Source of the DNA: Burkholderiales bacterium UBA2463
GTDB taxonomy: Bacteria > Pseudomonadota > Gammaproteobacteria > Burkholderiales > Burkholderiaceae_A
DNA: 32,703 bases
NCBI GenBank assembly: GCA_002342295.1
Contig: DDPR01000008.1
Coordinates: forward strand, 13,289 to 45,991
Direction of reading: 5' to 3'
Below the pieces are notes generated by a model. That model saw nothing but the letters and a program-made list of their open reading frames with translations, was not told the DNA's origin and searched no databases. Positions 15,064 to 23,976 of the stretch are shown here, piece by piece; the stretch's first letter is position 1, and the number at the start of each line of letters is the position of its first letter. A program made the position numbers and the translations under genes.

Positions 15064-15993
15064 GTGACAAAGCAGAGACAGTTGATCATTTGCGTAGGGG
15101 CTGCCAAGGCGGGCACATCCAGTCTTCATACGGCTCTCGCTCGGCATCCTGGGATAGCTGGCTCCAATCCTAAAGAGACAGACTTTTTTGTTTCATCACA
15201 GTTGTGCGAAAAAGGGTTGGAGTTCTACTTTGAGAGCTATTTCAACCCCAGAGAAGATCAGGTTCTCCACTTTGAAGCTGACCCGATCTACTTGTATGCG
15301 AGAAACGGAATTCGCAATATCCATCAGCTGGCTCCCGACGCTCGAATCGTTGTCATGCTCAGACATCCGGTTGAAAGAGCATTCTCGCAGTACCTGTATC
15401 GGATGACCTATGGTCGCTACAGCGAAAGTTTTGAAGAAATGTGCAAACATGAAGCAGAACGGATTCAGCGCTCCGATTGGGATCGATTGGAATATGGGTG
15501 TCTCGACCGCAGCACCTACGCTCCTCAAATTGCAGAGGTGCTAAAACATTTTCCGCGTGAGCGCGTCTACTTCATTCTTTTTGAGGACTTTGTCCGTAAC
15601 CAGCAGGTCGAGGTCAATAAGCTTCTGAAGTGGCTGGGGCTGAGCCCCACGGAAGTTGCAAACATTGCCGAGAACCCTGGCGGAAAGCCGAAGTCACTCG
15701 CACTTGCGCGTTTGCTGTTCCACCCAAAATACAGAGTCGTTCGGCGCATGATGTCCGTACTACTTCCGAGGGGCGTGGCCCGGGGCGTTTACCAGAGAAT
15801 GCTCAAAGCCAATTTGACTCCTTTCAATCGAGGCAATAAGCCCCGTTTGAAGGACGAGACTATGCAGTCTCTGATGGCCTCTTTCGTTAAGGATATCGAG
15901 GCAGTGCAAGCGATGACCCAACTCGATCTATCAGACTGGCTTGGTGCCAAGTCCTCTACTCAAAGAACAGGTGGCCGAGATGATCCCATTTGA
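15064..15993 (+). CDS. PAPS-dependent sulfotransferase
   Basis: Cytoplasmic sulfotransferase of 309 residues that would transfer sulfate from PAPS to a sugar. The 5'-phosphosulfate loop GAAKAGTSSLH (12-22) and the 3'-phosphate-binding strand and helix MLRHPVERAFSQY (98-110) are both clear, and the length suits the family. The start is GTG at 15064, preceded by GGAGG at 15050-15054; the open frame before it has no ribosome binding site. Composition drops in GC here and stays lower to about 19100. Its end overlaps the next gene by 14 bp. No genes for PAPS synthesis are in the window. The acceptor could be the repeat unit or a precursor. Confidence 0.85.
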   Translation: MTKQRQLIICVGAAKAGTSSLHTALARHPGIAGSNPKETDFFVSSQLCEKGLEFYFESYFNPREDQVLHFEADPIYLYARNGIRNIHQLAPDARIVVMLRHPVERAFSQYLYRMTYGRYSESFEEMCKHEAERIQRSDWDRLEYGCLDRSTYAPQIAEVLKHFPRERVYFILFEDFVRNQQVEVNKLLKWLGLSPTEVANIAENPGGKPKSLALARLLFHPKYRVVRRMMSVLLPRGVARGVYQRMLKANLTPFNRGNKPRLKDETMQSLMASFVKDIEAVQAMTQLDLSDWLGAKSSTQRTGGRDDPI

Positions 15994-16858
15994 GGCATGG
16001 CAGCAGCACGAGCCAAGAATGAACCTGCCGATTTTTGGCAACGCCCTCAATGAGGTCGACTTTACTGTACAGGACGATCGCAAGCTGAACTTGCGGCGGA
16101 TCGTTGCTCCCGCGTATCACTTCGCCCGCGGGAGATCGCCTTGGCGTGCAGTACTGAGCAATTACAAGCATATGCTGGCTCCGCGTCCATTCACGTTCAA
16201 GGCCTGTTTTGTGAACAGGCAGGGGGAGATGATGTGTCATGAAGAATTGCCGGGCACCTACCGAGCCGGTGACTTCTTCTACCTAAACGTCAATGATTGG
16301 CTCCGCAGCCATAACGTACCGATTCAGGATGGCAGCTTGATTCTGGTGTCTAGCCATGGGCGGGCAGACAGATGGCAGAGTTCGCCCGGAAACGTCACGT
16401 TGCGGGTCACCGATTCGGGCTATGCCGCAGGTTATCGCACGGGTTTCTTTGCCAGGCCCTTGAATGCCGGGCACAAGCACGTCGGTTTCACTGGGCTGAA
16501 TCCTCGCATTGAAGTCAATACGCGGTGGGTATCGGGACTGTTGCTCATCAATCATTCCAGTGAACTGGGTTACGACAAGACTGTACGCCCCACTGTTCGC
16601 CTGCACGTCAACCCGGAGAAGTTCCTCGAAACCACCTTCGGCGACATCGCACCTCACGCCGCCAGCGAAAGAAGCATTCTTGAGTTGTTCCCTAACGCTG
16701 AAGAATTCCTTGCGTCTGCCGGAGGCATTGGTTATTCCGTCTCAATGTTGACCGGAGCCTCACTCGCATCCGTCCACGTACTGCGCTATCGATCGGGCCA
16801 GCTCGCCTCTCTTGAGCACTCGCGCCCGGCGCATACCAACATCATCAACTACCTCTGA
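15980..16858 (+). CDS. Unrecognised protein, first of a tandem related pair
   Basis: A 292-residue soluble protein without signal peptide or membrane segments; I do not recognise a family. It shares a spaced pattern with the next gene product: W55..LS60, a hydrophobic strand ending F77-x-N with G82, HE at 87-88, G97, LN at 102-103, HVG at 167-169 and a LLLIN strand at 187-191. Alternating hydrophobic residues suggest a mainly beta structure. The ATG at 15980 lies within the end of the sulfotransferase gene; TTG 15941 and GTG 15944 are alternative starts in the same frame. Linkage suggests work on the sulfated or otherwise modified glycan, but no function is claimed. Confidence 0.7.
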   Translation: MIPFEAWQQHEPRMNLPIFGNALNEVDFTVQDDRKLNLRRIVAPAYHFARGRSPWRAVLSNYKHMLAPRPFTFKACFVNRQGEMMCHEELPGTYRAGDFFYLNVNDWLRSHNVPIQDGSLILVSSHGRADRWQSSPGNVTLRVTDSGYAAGYRTGFFARPLNAGHKHVGFTGLNPRIEVNTRWVSGLLLINHSSELGYDKTVRPTVRLHVNPEKFLETTFGDIAPHAASERSILELFPNAEEFLASAGGIGYSVSMLTGASLASVHVLRYRSGQLASLEHSRPAHTNIINYL

Positions 16859-16868
16859 AGGCGCGCCA

Positions 16869-17633
16869 ATGTCTCGCTTAAATGAACTGATGAGTGCGCA
16901 CCCTGGATACGCCTTCACGTCACAGTATTGTTTGGTGGGGGATGAATGGAACACTATTCTGTCCTTCTTCAACTACTATGAACAGGTCTTTCCGGGGCAA
17001 GGCATAGTGGCGCGTCTGCTGGTCGTCTTTCACGACGAGAGCGGGAATGAGGTGAAGGTGCATGAGCAGGAGGTCGCGCCGGGATCGACTGCACAGGTAA
17101 ACGCCCGCGAATTGGGTGTCACCCGATCCGGGCTTGTAGCCGTCGCTGCGGTAGCCATGGCTAACCTTGAAGAACTAGCGACCGGTAAATTCAAGATCAA
17201 CTCCAGCATTCCCACTAGTTTTTATGTTACCTGGGATCGGGCCAATTCTGCGCGCGGCATGATGCATGAATTGGAGGGAGTCACCCAATCCCGGCACGCT
17301 AGCTCGATCCATCACGTGGGTTTGAAGTACTCGGAACAGATTGCAGAGCATGGACTTATGCTGACCAATCCCAACCTGGCTCCATCGCCGGGCGGCAAAG
17401 ATATGCTTACCCTAAGAAGCGCTACGAACAGGAAGACCGTGGCGAGGGCCGAGTTGGAACGTCTACCTCCCATGGGAAGCAAAGTCGTAAGGTTCAAGGA
17501 CTACTTTCCAAACATCGATGCTCAGCTGCAAGAGCATGATCGAATGGTGATTGATCTGACGACTTGCGCGCAAGCTGCCCCGTTGACAGCGGAATGGTAT
17601 AAGTCTGGCGACTTCCATTTCCATCATCTGTGA
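16869..17633 (+). CDS. Unrecognised protein, second of a tandem related pair
   Basis: A 254-residue soluble protein, probably beta-rich, no signal peptide and no recognised family. It carries the pattern seen in the preceding protein: W27..LS32, a strand ending VF (53-54) with D56 and G59, HE at 65-66, G72, VN at 77-78, HVG at 149-151 and a LMLTN strand at 163-167. The order and spacing agree to within a few residues, so the two probably arose by duplication and diverged far. The ATG at 16869 has a GAAGG about eight bases upstream; the frame is open earlier but only inside the preceding gene. It lies just before the flippase gene. Confidence 0.7.
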   Translation: MSRLNELMSAHPGYAFTSQYCLVGDEWNTILSFFNYYEQVFPGQGIVARLLVVFHDESGNEVKVHEQEVAPGSTAQVNARELGVTRSGLVAVAAVAMANLEELATGKFKINSSIPTSFYVTWDRANSARGMMHELEGVTQSRHASSIHHVGLKYSEQIAEHGLMLTNPNLAPSPGGKDMLTLRSATNRKTVARAELERLPPMGSKVVRFKDYFPNIDAQLQEHDRMVIDLTTCAQAAPLTAEWYKSGDFHFHHL

Positions 17634-17649
17634 GCGCTTATAGGCACTA

Positions 17650-19122
17650 GTGTCTGCGATTGTGAAGGAACCACACGGTCGATTTGGCTCCATGCTGGGA
17701 GAGGCCACTCTCTACGGCATGAGCATTACGTTCTCTAAGCTAGTAATGCTCTTGCTGTTGCCCGTTGTCTGGAGCATTCTTGCGCCCTCCGACTTGGGCA
17801 TCCTAGGCGTGATGCAAGTTCTTCAAAGCCTATTGATACCTGTCATATCGATCGGAATGCATGACGCTGTGATGCGATTCTTTCCGGAATGGGAGGCGCA
17901 TGAGCGCAAGGAAAAGGCGGCGACGGTGTTGGCAGCGGTGGCAGTATGGGGGGCGGGCATATCTTTGGTCTTGTCTGCATCTGGTTCTCTGTTTGAGTCG
18001 CTCTTCAAAACCTTTCCGGCCAATCCGTACTTCATCATTTCCGTCTGGTCTGCCTACTTTTCGGCCATGACATTGGTGCCCTTGGGCGTTATGCGTGTAG
18101 AGGGGCGAGTAAAGAGGTACTCAATCTGCTCATCGGGCATCATCCTGACGCAGTCGGCTCTCAGCTTGGTTGCGATAATCGCATGTCCTGGCGGCGTCAT
18201 CGGCTATATGTTGGGCTCTCTGCTTGCCATCATGCTGTGGAGTTTGATGCTGGTTCTGCCGATGCTGAGGGGCGGAGTTCTCAGACGCCCTGGGAAAGTG
18301 TTGCGGGAGTTGGCCGGCTACAGCCTGCCCGCTCTACCGACAACGATATTGGACAGTTCCACAGGATTTTTCGATCGTTACTTCCTCGATAAATACGTTT
18401 CGCTTTCCACCTTGGGCCTGTATACCGTCTCCCAGCAACTGGGATCCGGCTTCAATATCTTTAACCAAAGCCTAAAGTCCGCGTGGTTTCCGTTTGTGTT
18501 TCGGCTGGTCGGTGGGCGAGAGGATGCTCCGCGCCTGATTAGCCGTTATGCCCTTTACTACGTTGCATTACTAGCGCCGATTGCGCTCGGTGTCGCCGTG
18601 CTGTCTAAAGAGCTCCTAATGATCCTGGCTGGCGCGAAATATGCCGGAAGCTATGCTTTCGTGCCGTGGGTGGTACTGGCTCTCTATCTTCAGTCCATTA
18701 CTGCTGCGATGGGAAGGGGATTGGATTTAGCCCGCAAATCGCTCTACTGGCCACTGGTCTCGGTGGTGCAAGTGGGTGTCGCGATCCTCTCCCTGGGGCT
18801 CCTGGTGCCCTTACACGGTGCAACTGGTGCCGCACAAGCTGTGGCGTTGACCGCCGGGGCACGCGCAGCCATCCAGATCGGTCTGGCGCATATGGTTTAT
18901 CCGCGGCCGTTCCCGCTAATACGTTTTTTCGCTATGTGGGTAATCGGACTGGCCACTTTTTACCTGTGCAACCAATTGCCAACATTTGGTCTGCTCATAG
19001 ACGTCCTAGTCAAGATAGCGGTGATCATCGTGGGCAGTCTCCTGGTGGCACTTGCTGCGGTGGGCCGGAGTGACTTACTGAACCTAAGCCAATTGCTGGG
19101 CAGGCAAAAAAGTCGAAATTGA
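17650..19122 (+). CDS. wzx: Wzx-type polysaccharide flippase (MOP superfamily)
   Basis: Integral membrane protein of 490 residues with about 12-14 hydrophobic segments, of the O-antigen/EPS flippase type. The first segment follows a GEATLYGMSITFSKLVMLLLLP stretch typical of these transporters. A central SLPALPTTILDSSTGFFDRYFLDKY region is also characteristic, with a conserved pattern of helix 7. It would move undecaprenyl-linked repeat units from the inner to the outer face of the cytoplasmic membrane. GTG start at 17650, 16 bases after the previous gene. Paired with the Wzy-like gene at 21906, it indicates Wzx/Wzy-dependent assembly. Confidence 0.88.
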   Translation: MSAIVKEPHGRFGSMLGEATLYGMSITFSKLVMLLLLPVVWSILAPSDLGILGVMQVLQSLLIPVISIGMHDAVMRFFPEWEAHERKEKAATVLAAVAVWGAGISLVLSASGSLFESLFKTFPANPYFIISVWSAYFSAMTLVPLGVMRVEGRVKRYSICSSGIILTQSALSLVAIIACPGGVIGYMLGSLLAIMLWSLMLVLPMLRGGVLRRPGKVLRELAGYSLPALPTTILDSSTGFFDRYFLDKYVSLSTLGLYTVSQQLGSGFNIFNQSLKSAWFPFVFRLVGGREDAPRLISRYALYYVALLAPIALGVAVLSKELLMILAGAKYAGSYAFVPWVVLALYLQSITAAMGRGLDLARKSLYWPLVSVVQVGVAILSLGLLVPLHGATGAAQAVALTAGARAAIQIGLAHMVYPRPFPLIRFFAMWVIGLATFYLCNQLPTFGLLIDVLVKIAVIIVGSLLVALAAVGRSDLLNLSQLLGRQKSRN

Positions 19123-19151
19123 TCTTCAGATGCTACCAGTGAGGAGTTGAT

Positions 19152-20555
19152 TTGTCCGGGCATTGTCAATCACCGCGCATTGCGCTCATTGTCGACAATC
19201 CCCGCAGGGATTTGCGGGGGCTCGTGCTGTTGGTCTATCAGTTGGCGAAACGTGGCGCAGAGGTCTTCGTAGTGCCTATGTACCAGCAGGGATACGACTT
19301 GCCGCTACTCGCCCCTGATTTGGTCATTCTGAATTATGCGAGAGAGAGCAACAGGGGGTTGCTGGAGAGTTATCGGGATTTGGGCGTTCGCGTTGCGGTG
19401 CTCGACACTGAAGGTGGTGTCTTGTCCGAGTCCGGCTTTGATTCACCGAACAATTGGGCTGCCAGCTTCCGTGACTCCGGCTTGGCCGATCTGGTCGATG
19501 ATTACTGTTTTTGGGGGAAAGCAGTTTACGATGCATTCAGGCAGCACAGCGGGATGGAAGAGGCCGGCCTGACGTTGACCGGCTGCCCCCGTTATGACGT
19601 TTGCAACCAGCCGTGGTCGTCCCTGCTCACGTATCCTCGCACTGGCTTTATTCTTGTCAATACAAACTTTTCCGCGATCAATCCAGCCTTCACCCGTTCG
19701 GACGAGGACGAGCAGCGGCTGTTTCGTGAGCAGGGGTGGGATGCCGGCTACGTTCAGAACTTGTTCGCGGAGCTGCATAGCGTCTTTCCCCGCTATCTAG
19801 ATGTCGTCGAAGCGATTGCACGTGCCGTGCCGGGCCGAACGGTGCAGATTCGCCCCCATCCGTTCGAAAACGAAGCTGTGTATCGAGAGCGCTTCGCAGA
19901 CGTACCGAATGTGATCATCGATGGCAAGGGCGATATCTTCAATGCGATCCATGGGGCCGAGTGCGTCGTACACCTGAACTGCGGCAGTTCGGTCGATGCA
20001 GCCCGGATGGGCAAGATGCCGATCTCGATGGAGTTTCTGAATACAGAAATCATGCGCCGGCATGCGCCATTGCCTTCGCGGGTTAGTTGCAATGCGACCA
20101 GCTTGTATGAATTGCTGGCATTGATTAGCGACCCATTGCTTCGTGGCGCTCGATACGACTTGATCAAGGCCAGGCGCGAGATCGAGCCTTGGTACCACCT
20201 GAGCGACGGCCGGGCAGCCGAGCGCGTCGCGGACTTTATCCTTTCCAGGGGAGGGAAGACAACACGGGGTGCGCGCAGGAGTCTGAGTGCAGTGCTTCGC
20301 GGGGGACGCATCCGCCCCAGCTTCCGGCAGTTCTTGTTGGGCGGATTAAGTTTGGTTGCCGGGAGCCATTTCGCATCGTTGGCGGTGGAAAGACTGCAAA
20401 GCGCTCGGCGCGGGAAACACATCGAATATGCCGCTGTCCGTGAAATGGTCGCACTCTACCGGCAGCTGGACGGCGGCCCGGAACTTCAAGTTAACCGTCT
20501 GCGCAGCCCCCTTGCTGGGCAGGCTCTTTCTAGCTTCAGCATCCGCATGTCATGA
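19152..20555 (+). CDS. Surface carbohydrate biosynthesis protein, GT-B-like glycosyltransferase candidate
   Basis: 467 residues with an N-terminal PRIALIVDNPRRDLRG and a C-terminal nucleotide-binding-like half: RPHPFENE (234-241), then a DGKGDIFNAIHGAECVVHLNCGSS strand-loop. This pattern is shared with CDP-glycerol-type transferases and with proteins annotated as surface carbohydrate biosynthesis proteins. The TTG start at 19152 is supported by GAGGAG at 19141-19146. The end overlaps the next gene as ATGA. The last 90 residues include a basic, moderately hydrophobic stretch that could sit at the membrane. Donor and acceptor are unknown. Confidence 0.7.
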   Translation: MSGHCQSPRIALIVDNPRRDLRGLVLLVYQLAKRGAEVFVVPMYQQGYDLPLLAPDLVILNYARESNRGLLESYRDLGVRVAVLDTEGGVLSESGFDSPNNWAASFRDSGLADLVDDYCFWGKAVYDAFRQHSGMEEAGLTLTGCPRYDVCNQPWSSLLTYPRTGFILVNTNFSAINPAFTRSDEDEQRLFREQGWDAGYVQNLFAELHSVFPRYLDVVEAIARAVPGRTVQIRPHPFENEAVYRERFADVPNVIIDGKGDIFNAIHGAECVVHLNCGSSVDAARMGKMPISMEFLNTEIMRRHAPLPSRVSCNATSLYELLALISDPLLRGARYDLIKARREIEPWYHLSDGRAAERVADFILSRGGKTTRGARRSLSAVLRGGRIRPSFRQFLLGGLSLVAGSHFASLAVERLQSARRGKHIEYAAVREMVALYRQLDGGPELQVNRLRSPLAGQALSSFSIRMS

Positions 20556-21916
20556 CCGATAAGCTGAACGTCGTTTTCGTAAGCCTCGCACAAAACCAGA
20601 GCCGTTTTTTCGAGATGGTGGGTAAAAGCCTGGCGCAGGCTGGACACGGGATCGTGCACGTGTGCTTCCACGAAGGGGCAGTCAGGGAGTTGCGGGGGCA
20701 TGGCTGCGAGGCATTAAACCCGTACGAGTATCAAGTCGGCTCCACGGACCAGGTCCATTTCGACGACTACGGCATTCACAATCCAGCTCTCCTCCTTGGA
20801 CACGAGAAGGCGGCCTACGAACTCTCAGAAACGAAGGCGCTTGAGCGCAAGTTCAAAGGTCATTTGACAGCCATGGATACTATCCTGCGTGGTTTGCTGG
20901 AGCGTGGCGGTCGCTGGTGCGTTGTCCAGGAGCTGGGGGGCTTTACCTCCGTGCTCGCAGCATATTTCGCCGCCCGACGCCACAGTCTAGACAACTGGTT
21001 CATCGAGCCATCATTCTTCCGCGGGCGGCTATTTTTTACGCCAAACACCTTCTCGGCACCCATCGTGACGACCTCGTATGTATCTGCGTCAGACGAGGTG
21101 CGGGCGACTCTTGAGCAAATCGTAAAGAGCCAATCGGTTGTGGTTCCGGCCAAGGATCGACTGCATTATCGAAAGGCTAGCAAGAAGTTATTGGACTTCA
21201 AGAACTACCGCCGGTTGCTTGAAAAAAGCGTATCAAAATACGTGCACGGTGAGAAGGAAGAGTTCGAGCACATCGGCGGACACGTGGCGCGTCATCTTCG
21301 GATGTACATCAACTCAAGGAGGAATGCGCGTTACTACTCGGACGAAATGGGTGGTCAGTCATTCATTTACTACCCACTTCATGTGCCTGCCGACTTCGCT
21401 TTGACAATTCGGTCGCCCGAGTATCTGGATCAATACAGCCTCATCGATTACCTGTGCCGCGTCGCCCCCCTGGGCTACCGCGTCGTGATCAAGGAGCATC
21501 CGGCGCTGGTCGGCGCAGTGTCCCCGGCGCGGATCGGCGACCTGCTCGCCCGCCATGACAACTTAATGGTGCTGTCGCCGGCCCTGAACAACCACGAAGT
21601 CCTGGCCGCAGCCGATGCCGTTGTCACCGTGAACTCTAAGTCCGGTGCCGAGGCGCTTCTCCATGGCACCCCGGTGGTGGTGCTGGGGAATGCGTTCTAT
21701 GAGGACTGCCCTCTGGTCCAGCGGGTGGCCGGTCTAGCCGGCCTGCAGGATGCCTTGGCCCGTGCCCTTGATCCGGCGACCGCCTACGACAGCGAGGCCG
21801 CATTGGCCTTCTTCCAAGCCGTCTGGGACGCCAGCTGCCCGGGGGAACTTTACGACCTCACGTCGGCCAATGTGGAGTTGTTCGCTCACTCTCTGGGGAG
21901 TTGCATTGCAAAATAA
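20552..21916 (+). CDS. Capsule-synthesis (KpsS/KpsC-like) family glycosyltransferase candidate
   Basis: 454 residues resembling the capsule polysaccharide synthesis family, whose characterised members KpsC and KpsS use CMP-Kdo. Visible in the C-terminal half: VVIKEHPALVG (about 311-321), NNHEVLAAADAVVTVNSKSGAEALLHGTPVVVLGN (about 345-379). Two CMP-ulosonate synthetases are encoded in this window, so a CMP-nonulosonate donor is a reasonable guess. The ATG overlaps the previous stop. GC content rises sharply at about 21430 (near residue 293) and stays high, suggesting a recombination joint between the two halves of the gene. Confidence 0.7.
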   Translation: MTDKLNVVFVSLAQNQSRFFEMVGKSLAQAGHGIVHVCFHEGAVRELRGHGCEALNPYEYQVGSTDQVHFDDYGIHNPALLLGHEKAAYELSETKALERKFKGHLTAMDTILRGLLERGGRWCVVQELGGFTSVLAAYFAARRHSLDNWFIEPSFFRGRLFFTPNTFSAPIVTTSYVSASDEVRATLEQIVKSQSVVVPAKDRLHYRKASKKLLDFKNYRRLLEKSVSKYVHGEKEEFEHIGGHVARHLRMYINSRRNARYYSDEMGGQSFIYYPLHVPADFALTIRSPEYLDQYSLIDYLCRVAPLGYRVVIKEHPALVGAVSPARIGDLLARHDNLMVLSPALNNHEVLAAADAVVTVNSKSGAEALLHGTPVVVLGNAFYEDCPLVQRVAGLAGLQDALARALDPATAYDSEAALAFFQAVWDASCPGELYDLTSANVELFAHSLGSCIAK

Positions 21917-23213
21917 GAACACGCTGGTGACCAGCGGTACTTTTCCGATTCTCCGCCTCGGAGTTCTGATGGTCGCTGTAGTCACCGGTGCACATATCGT
22001 CGCCCGCCTGCTGGCCCCGTTCGAGAGCATTCATCCGGAGTGGCCGGTGTGGCTCGACATCTTGTTATTCAATGGGTTGTTGGTGACCGCCATCGTGCTA
22101 GGAGCGCGGCCTGCCGTCCGGCTTGCCGGCCGCCATCCGGAGGACTGGCAAGCCGCCCTGTCGGCGACGCCAACAGCTTGGTTGCTTGGGATCTCTCTAT
22201 CCGGGTTGGTTTTCCACGGCATCGCCAAGGCATCCTTGGTAACCTCCATTCCCTTGGACTGCTTAGGCATGCTCCGGGGTGCTTGGATCCATCACGACCG
22301 GAGCGCCGACCCCTTGTGGATACGGATTTCCAGCATGCTGGGGCATATCGGTTCCCATTTCGCGATGCCTGGCCTTCTCTTGTCCGCCTTCCAAATCACC
22401 CACCGCGTTCGTTCTCGACCATGGCTGGCCTATGCCGGCTTTGCCGGGGTAGTAATCGTTTATGCCGCAGCCATCGTCTCGCGGAGCACGGTCCTGAGTG
22501 CCCTGGTTATCACCGCCCTCGGCGTAATGCTCGGCATCGCCGGCAAGGGTGGTGGCCTCCGCCGACTGCATAGAGGTGCTCTCGCGATGGCCCTGTTTTT
22601 GGGCTTGGCTTTGGCCTTCAACTACCTAGTTTTCAAGGCCAAGATCGATTGCGGCAACCACCAAACCGAGACCCGATATGTGGAATCTAATCTGGTCGGC
22701 ACCGATGTGAAGCTGACCAGCGACAGCCTTGTTGGCAAGTCCTTCCTCACACACAGCGTGCTGCCCACTCTGCAGTACCTGAACCACGCCATCTGGAACT
22801 ATTCGATCATTCTTGATACTGATCGTAGGGGCAGCTCGCTCCTGTTTGGGTTCGTCGGTGACTACCTGCAGCGACTTGGCCTTGCCCCTCCCGGCGCGCC
22901 AAAAACGCGGGTTCATTCCCTCGGCGGAGCTACCTTGCCCGGTGCTGCATTCCATGACTATGGTATTGCCGGACTGGCTGCGACAGCAGTGGCTGTTGGC
23001 GCATGGTGGGTCCTTGGGGCTGCCCTGCTGGTACGCGGCAGACGTTGGCGTTATGTGGGGCTCGCCTGCTTAGTGGGCGCCGGCTTAAGTATCGCAATGA
23101 ATCTGCTGTTCGTCGCCCCGGCCACGATGAGTTTTCCCTTTACCCTCTTCGCTTTCCTCGTATGTGCTGGCATCCTGCCCGCAGATGGAACAGCGGGCGA
23201 TCCGGTTCCCTGA
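21906..23213 (+). CDS. Wzy-like polysaccharide polymerase (multi-spanning membrane protein)
   Basis: About 435 residues with ten or so hydrophobic segments and a long hydrophilic stretch in the second half (about residues 245-335: CGNHQTETRYVESNL through the SVLPTLQYLNHAIWN area), which would form the large periplasmic loop typical of O-antigen polymerases. Wzy proteins have very little sequence conservation, so the call rests on topology, size and position between glycosyltransferase genes in a locus with Wzx. I choose TTG 21906, with GGGGAG at 21895-21900; the open frame upstream lies inside the previous gene. It overlaps that gene by 11 bp and the next by one base. Confidence 0.7.
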   Translation: MQNKNTLVTSGTFPILRLGVLMVAVVTGAHIVARLLAPFESIHPEWPVWLDILLFNGLLVTAIVLGARPAVRLAGRHPEDWQAALSATPTAWLLGISLSGLVFHGIAKASLVTSIPLDCLGMLRGAWIHHDRSADPLWIRISSMLGHIGSHFAMPGLLLSAFQITHRVRSRPWLAYAGFAGVVIVYAAAIVSRSTVLSALVITALGVMLGIAGKGGGLRRLHRGALAMALFLGLALAFNYLVFKAKIDCGNHQTETRYVESNLVGTDVKLTSDSLVGKSFLTHSVLPTLQYLNHAIWNYSIILDTDRRGSSLLFGFVGDYLQRLGLAPPGAPKTRVHSLGGATLPGAAFHDYGIAGLAATAVAVGAWWVLGAALLVRGRRWRYVGLACLVGAGLSIAMNLLFVAPATMSFPFTLFAFLVCAGILPADGTAGDPVP

Positions 23214-23974
23214 TGGGCAGACCAAATATGAGCCTAGTCTCGATTATCACTCCCGCCTACAAAGCGCTCGCCTTTGTAGGCGAGGCCATAAGTTCCGTCC
23301 AGGCCCAGGACTTCGCTGACTGGGAGATGCTGGTAGTTGACGATGGCTCTCCCGATGACACGGCAGCCGAAGTCGACCGATATGCCGCGGCAGATCCCCG
23401 AGTTAAGCTGATCCGCCAGCCCAATGCCGGCCCGGCAATGGCCCGGCAGGCAGCGGTTGATAGGGCCACCGGGCGTTACGTGGCCTTCCTCGACAGCGAC
23501 GACTTCTGGTTGCCGGGAAAACTCGCGCGGCAGCTCGAATTTATGGCCGCGAGGGACGCCGCCGTCAGTTTCACCCGATTCCGTCGGATCAACCAGGACG
23601 GTAGCCAGGTCGGCCACCTGATTTCCATCCCGGATCGGCTGGATTACCGTGGGCTGTTGCGCAACACCGCCTTGGCCACTTCCACGGTCATCGTGGATCG
23701 GGAGCGTACTGGCCAGTTCCGCATGACCAACACGTATTACGACGACTATGCCCTCTGGCTTGATCTACTGAAGCGCGGCCATGTTGCCCACGGCCTGCAG
23801 GAGGACCTGATGCGCTACCGGGTGGTGGGCCAGTCTGTGTCGCGGAACAAGGCCAAGTCGGCGCGGATCGTGTGGCGCATCTACCGGGAAATCGAGCGAC
23901 TCTCGCCGCCGGTGGCGGCCTGGTGCTTCGCCCATTACTCCCTCAATGCCTGGCGCAAGTACCGGAAATTCTGA
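23213..23974 (+). CDS. Glycosyltransferase family 2
   Basis: GT-A-fold transferase of 253 residues. The N-terminal strand and helix VSIITPAYKAL, the nucleotide-binding VVDDGSPDDT (41-50) and the metal-binding LDSDDFW (93-99) are all present, followed by a YYDDYALWLDLLKRG acceptor motif that contains the likely catalytic aspartate. It adds one sugar from a nucleotide-sugar donor to the lipid-linked repeat unit at the inner face of the membrane. The ATG at 23213 overlaps the preceding TGA by one base; a second ATG five codons on is possible. It is the only clear GT-A transferase in the window. Confidence 0.9.
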   Translation: MGRPNMSLVSIITPAYKALAFVGEAISSVQAQDFADWEMLVVDDGSPDDTAAEVDRYAAADPRVKLIRQPNAGPAMARQAAVDRATGRYVAFLDSDDFWLPGKLARQLEFMAARDAAVSFTRFRRINQDGSQVGHLISIPDRLDYRGLLRNTALATSTVIVDRERTGQFRMTNTYYDDYALWLDLLKRGHVAHGLQEDLMRYRVVGQSVSRNKAKSARIVWRIYREIERLSPPVAAWCFAHYSLNAWRKYRKF

Positions 23975-23976
23975 AC

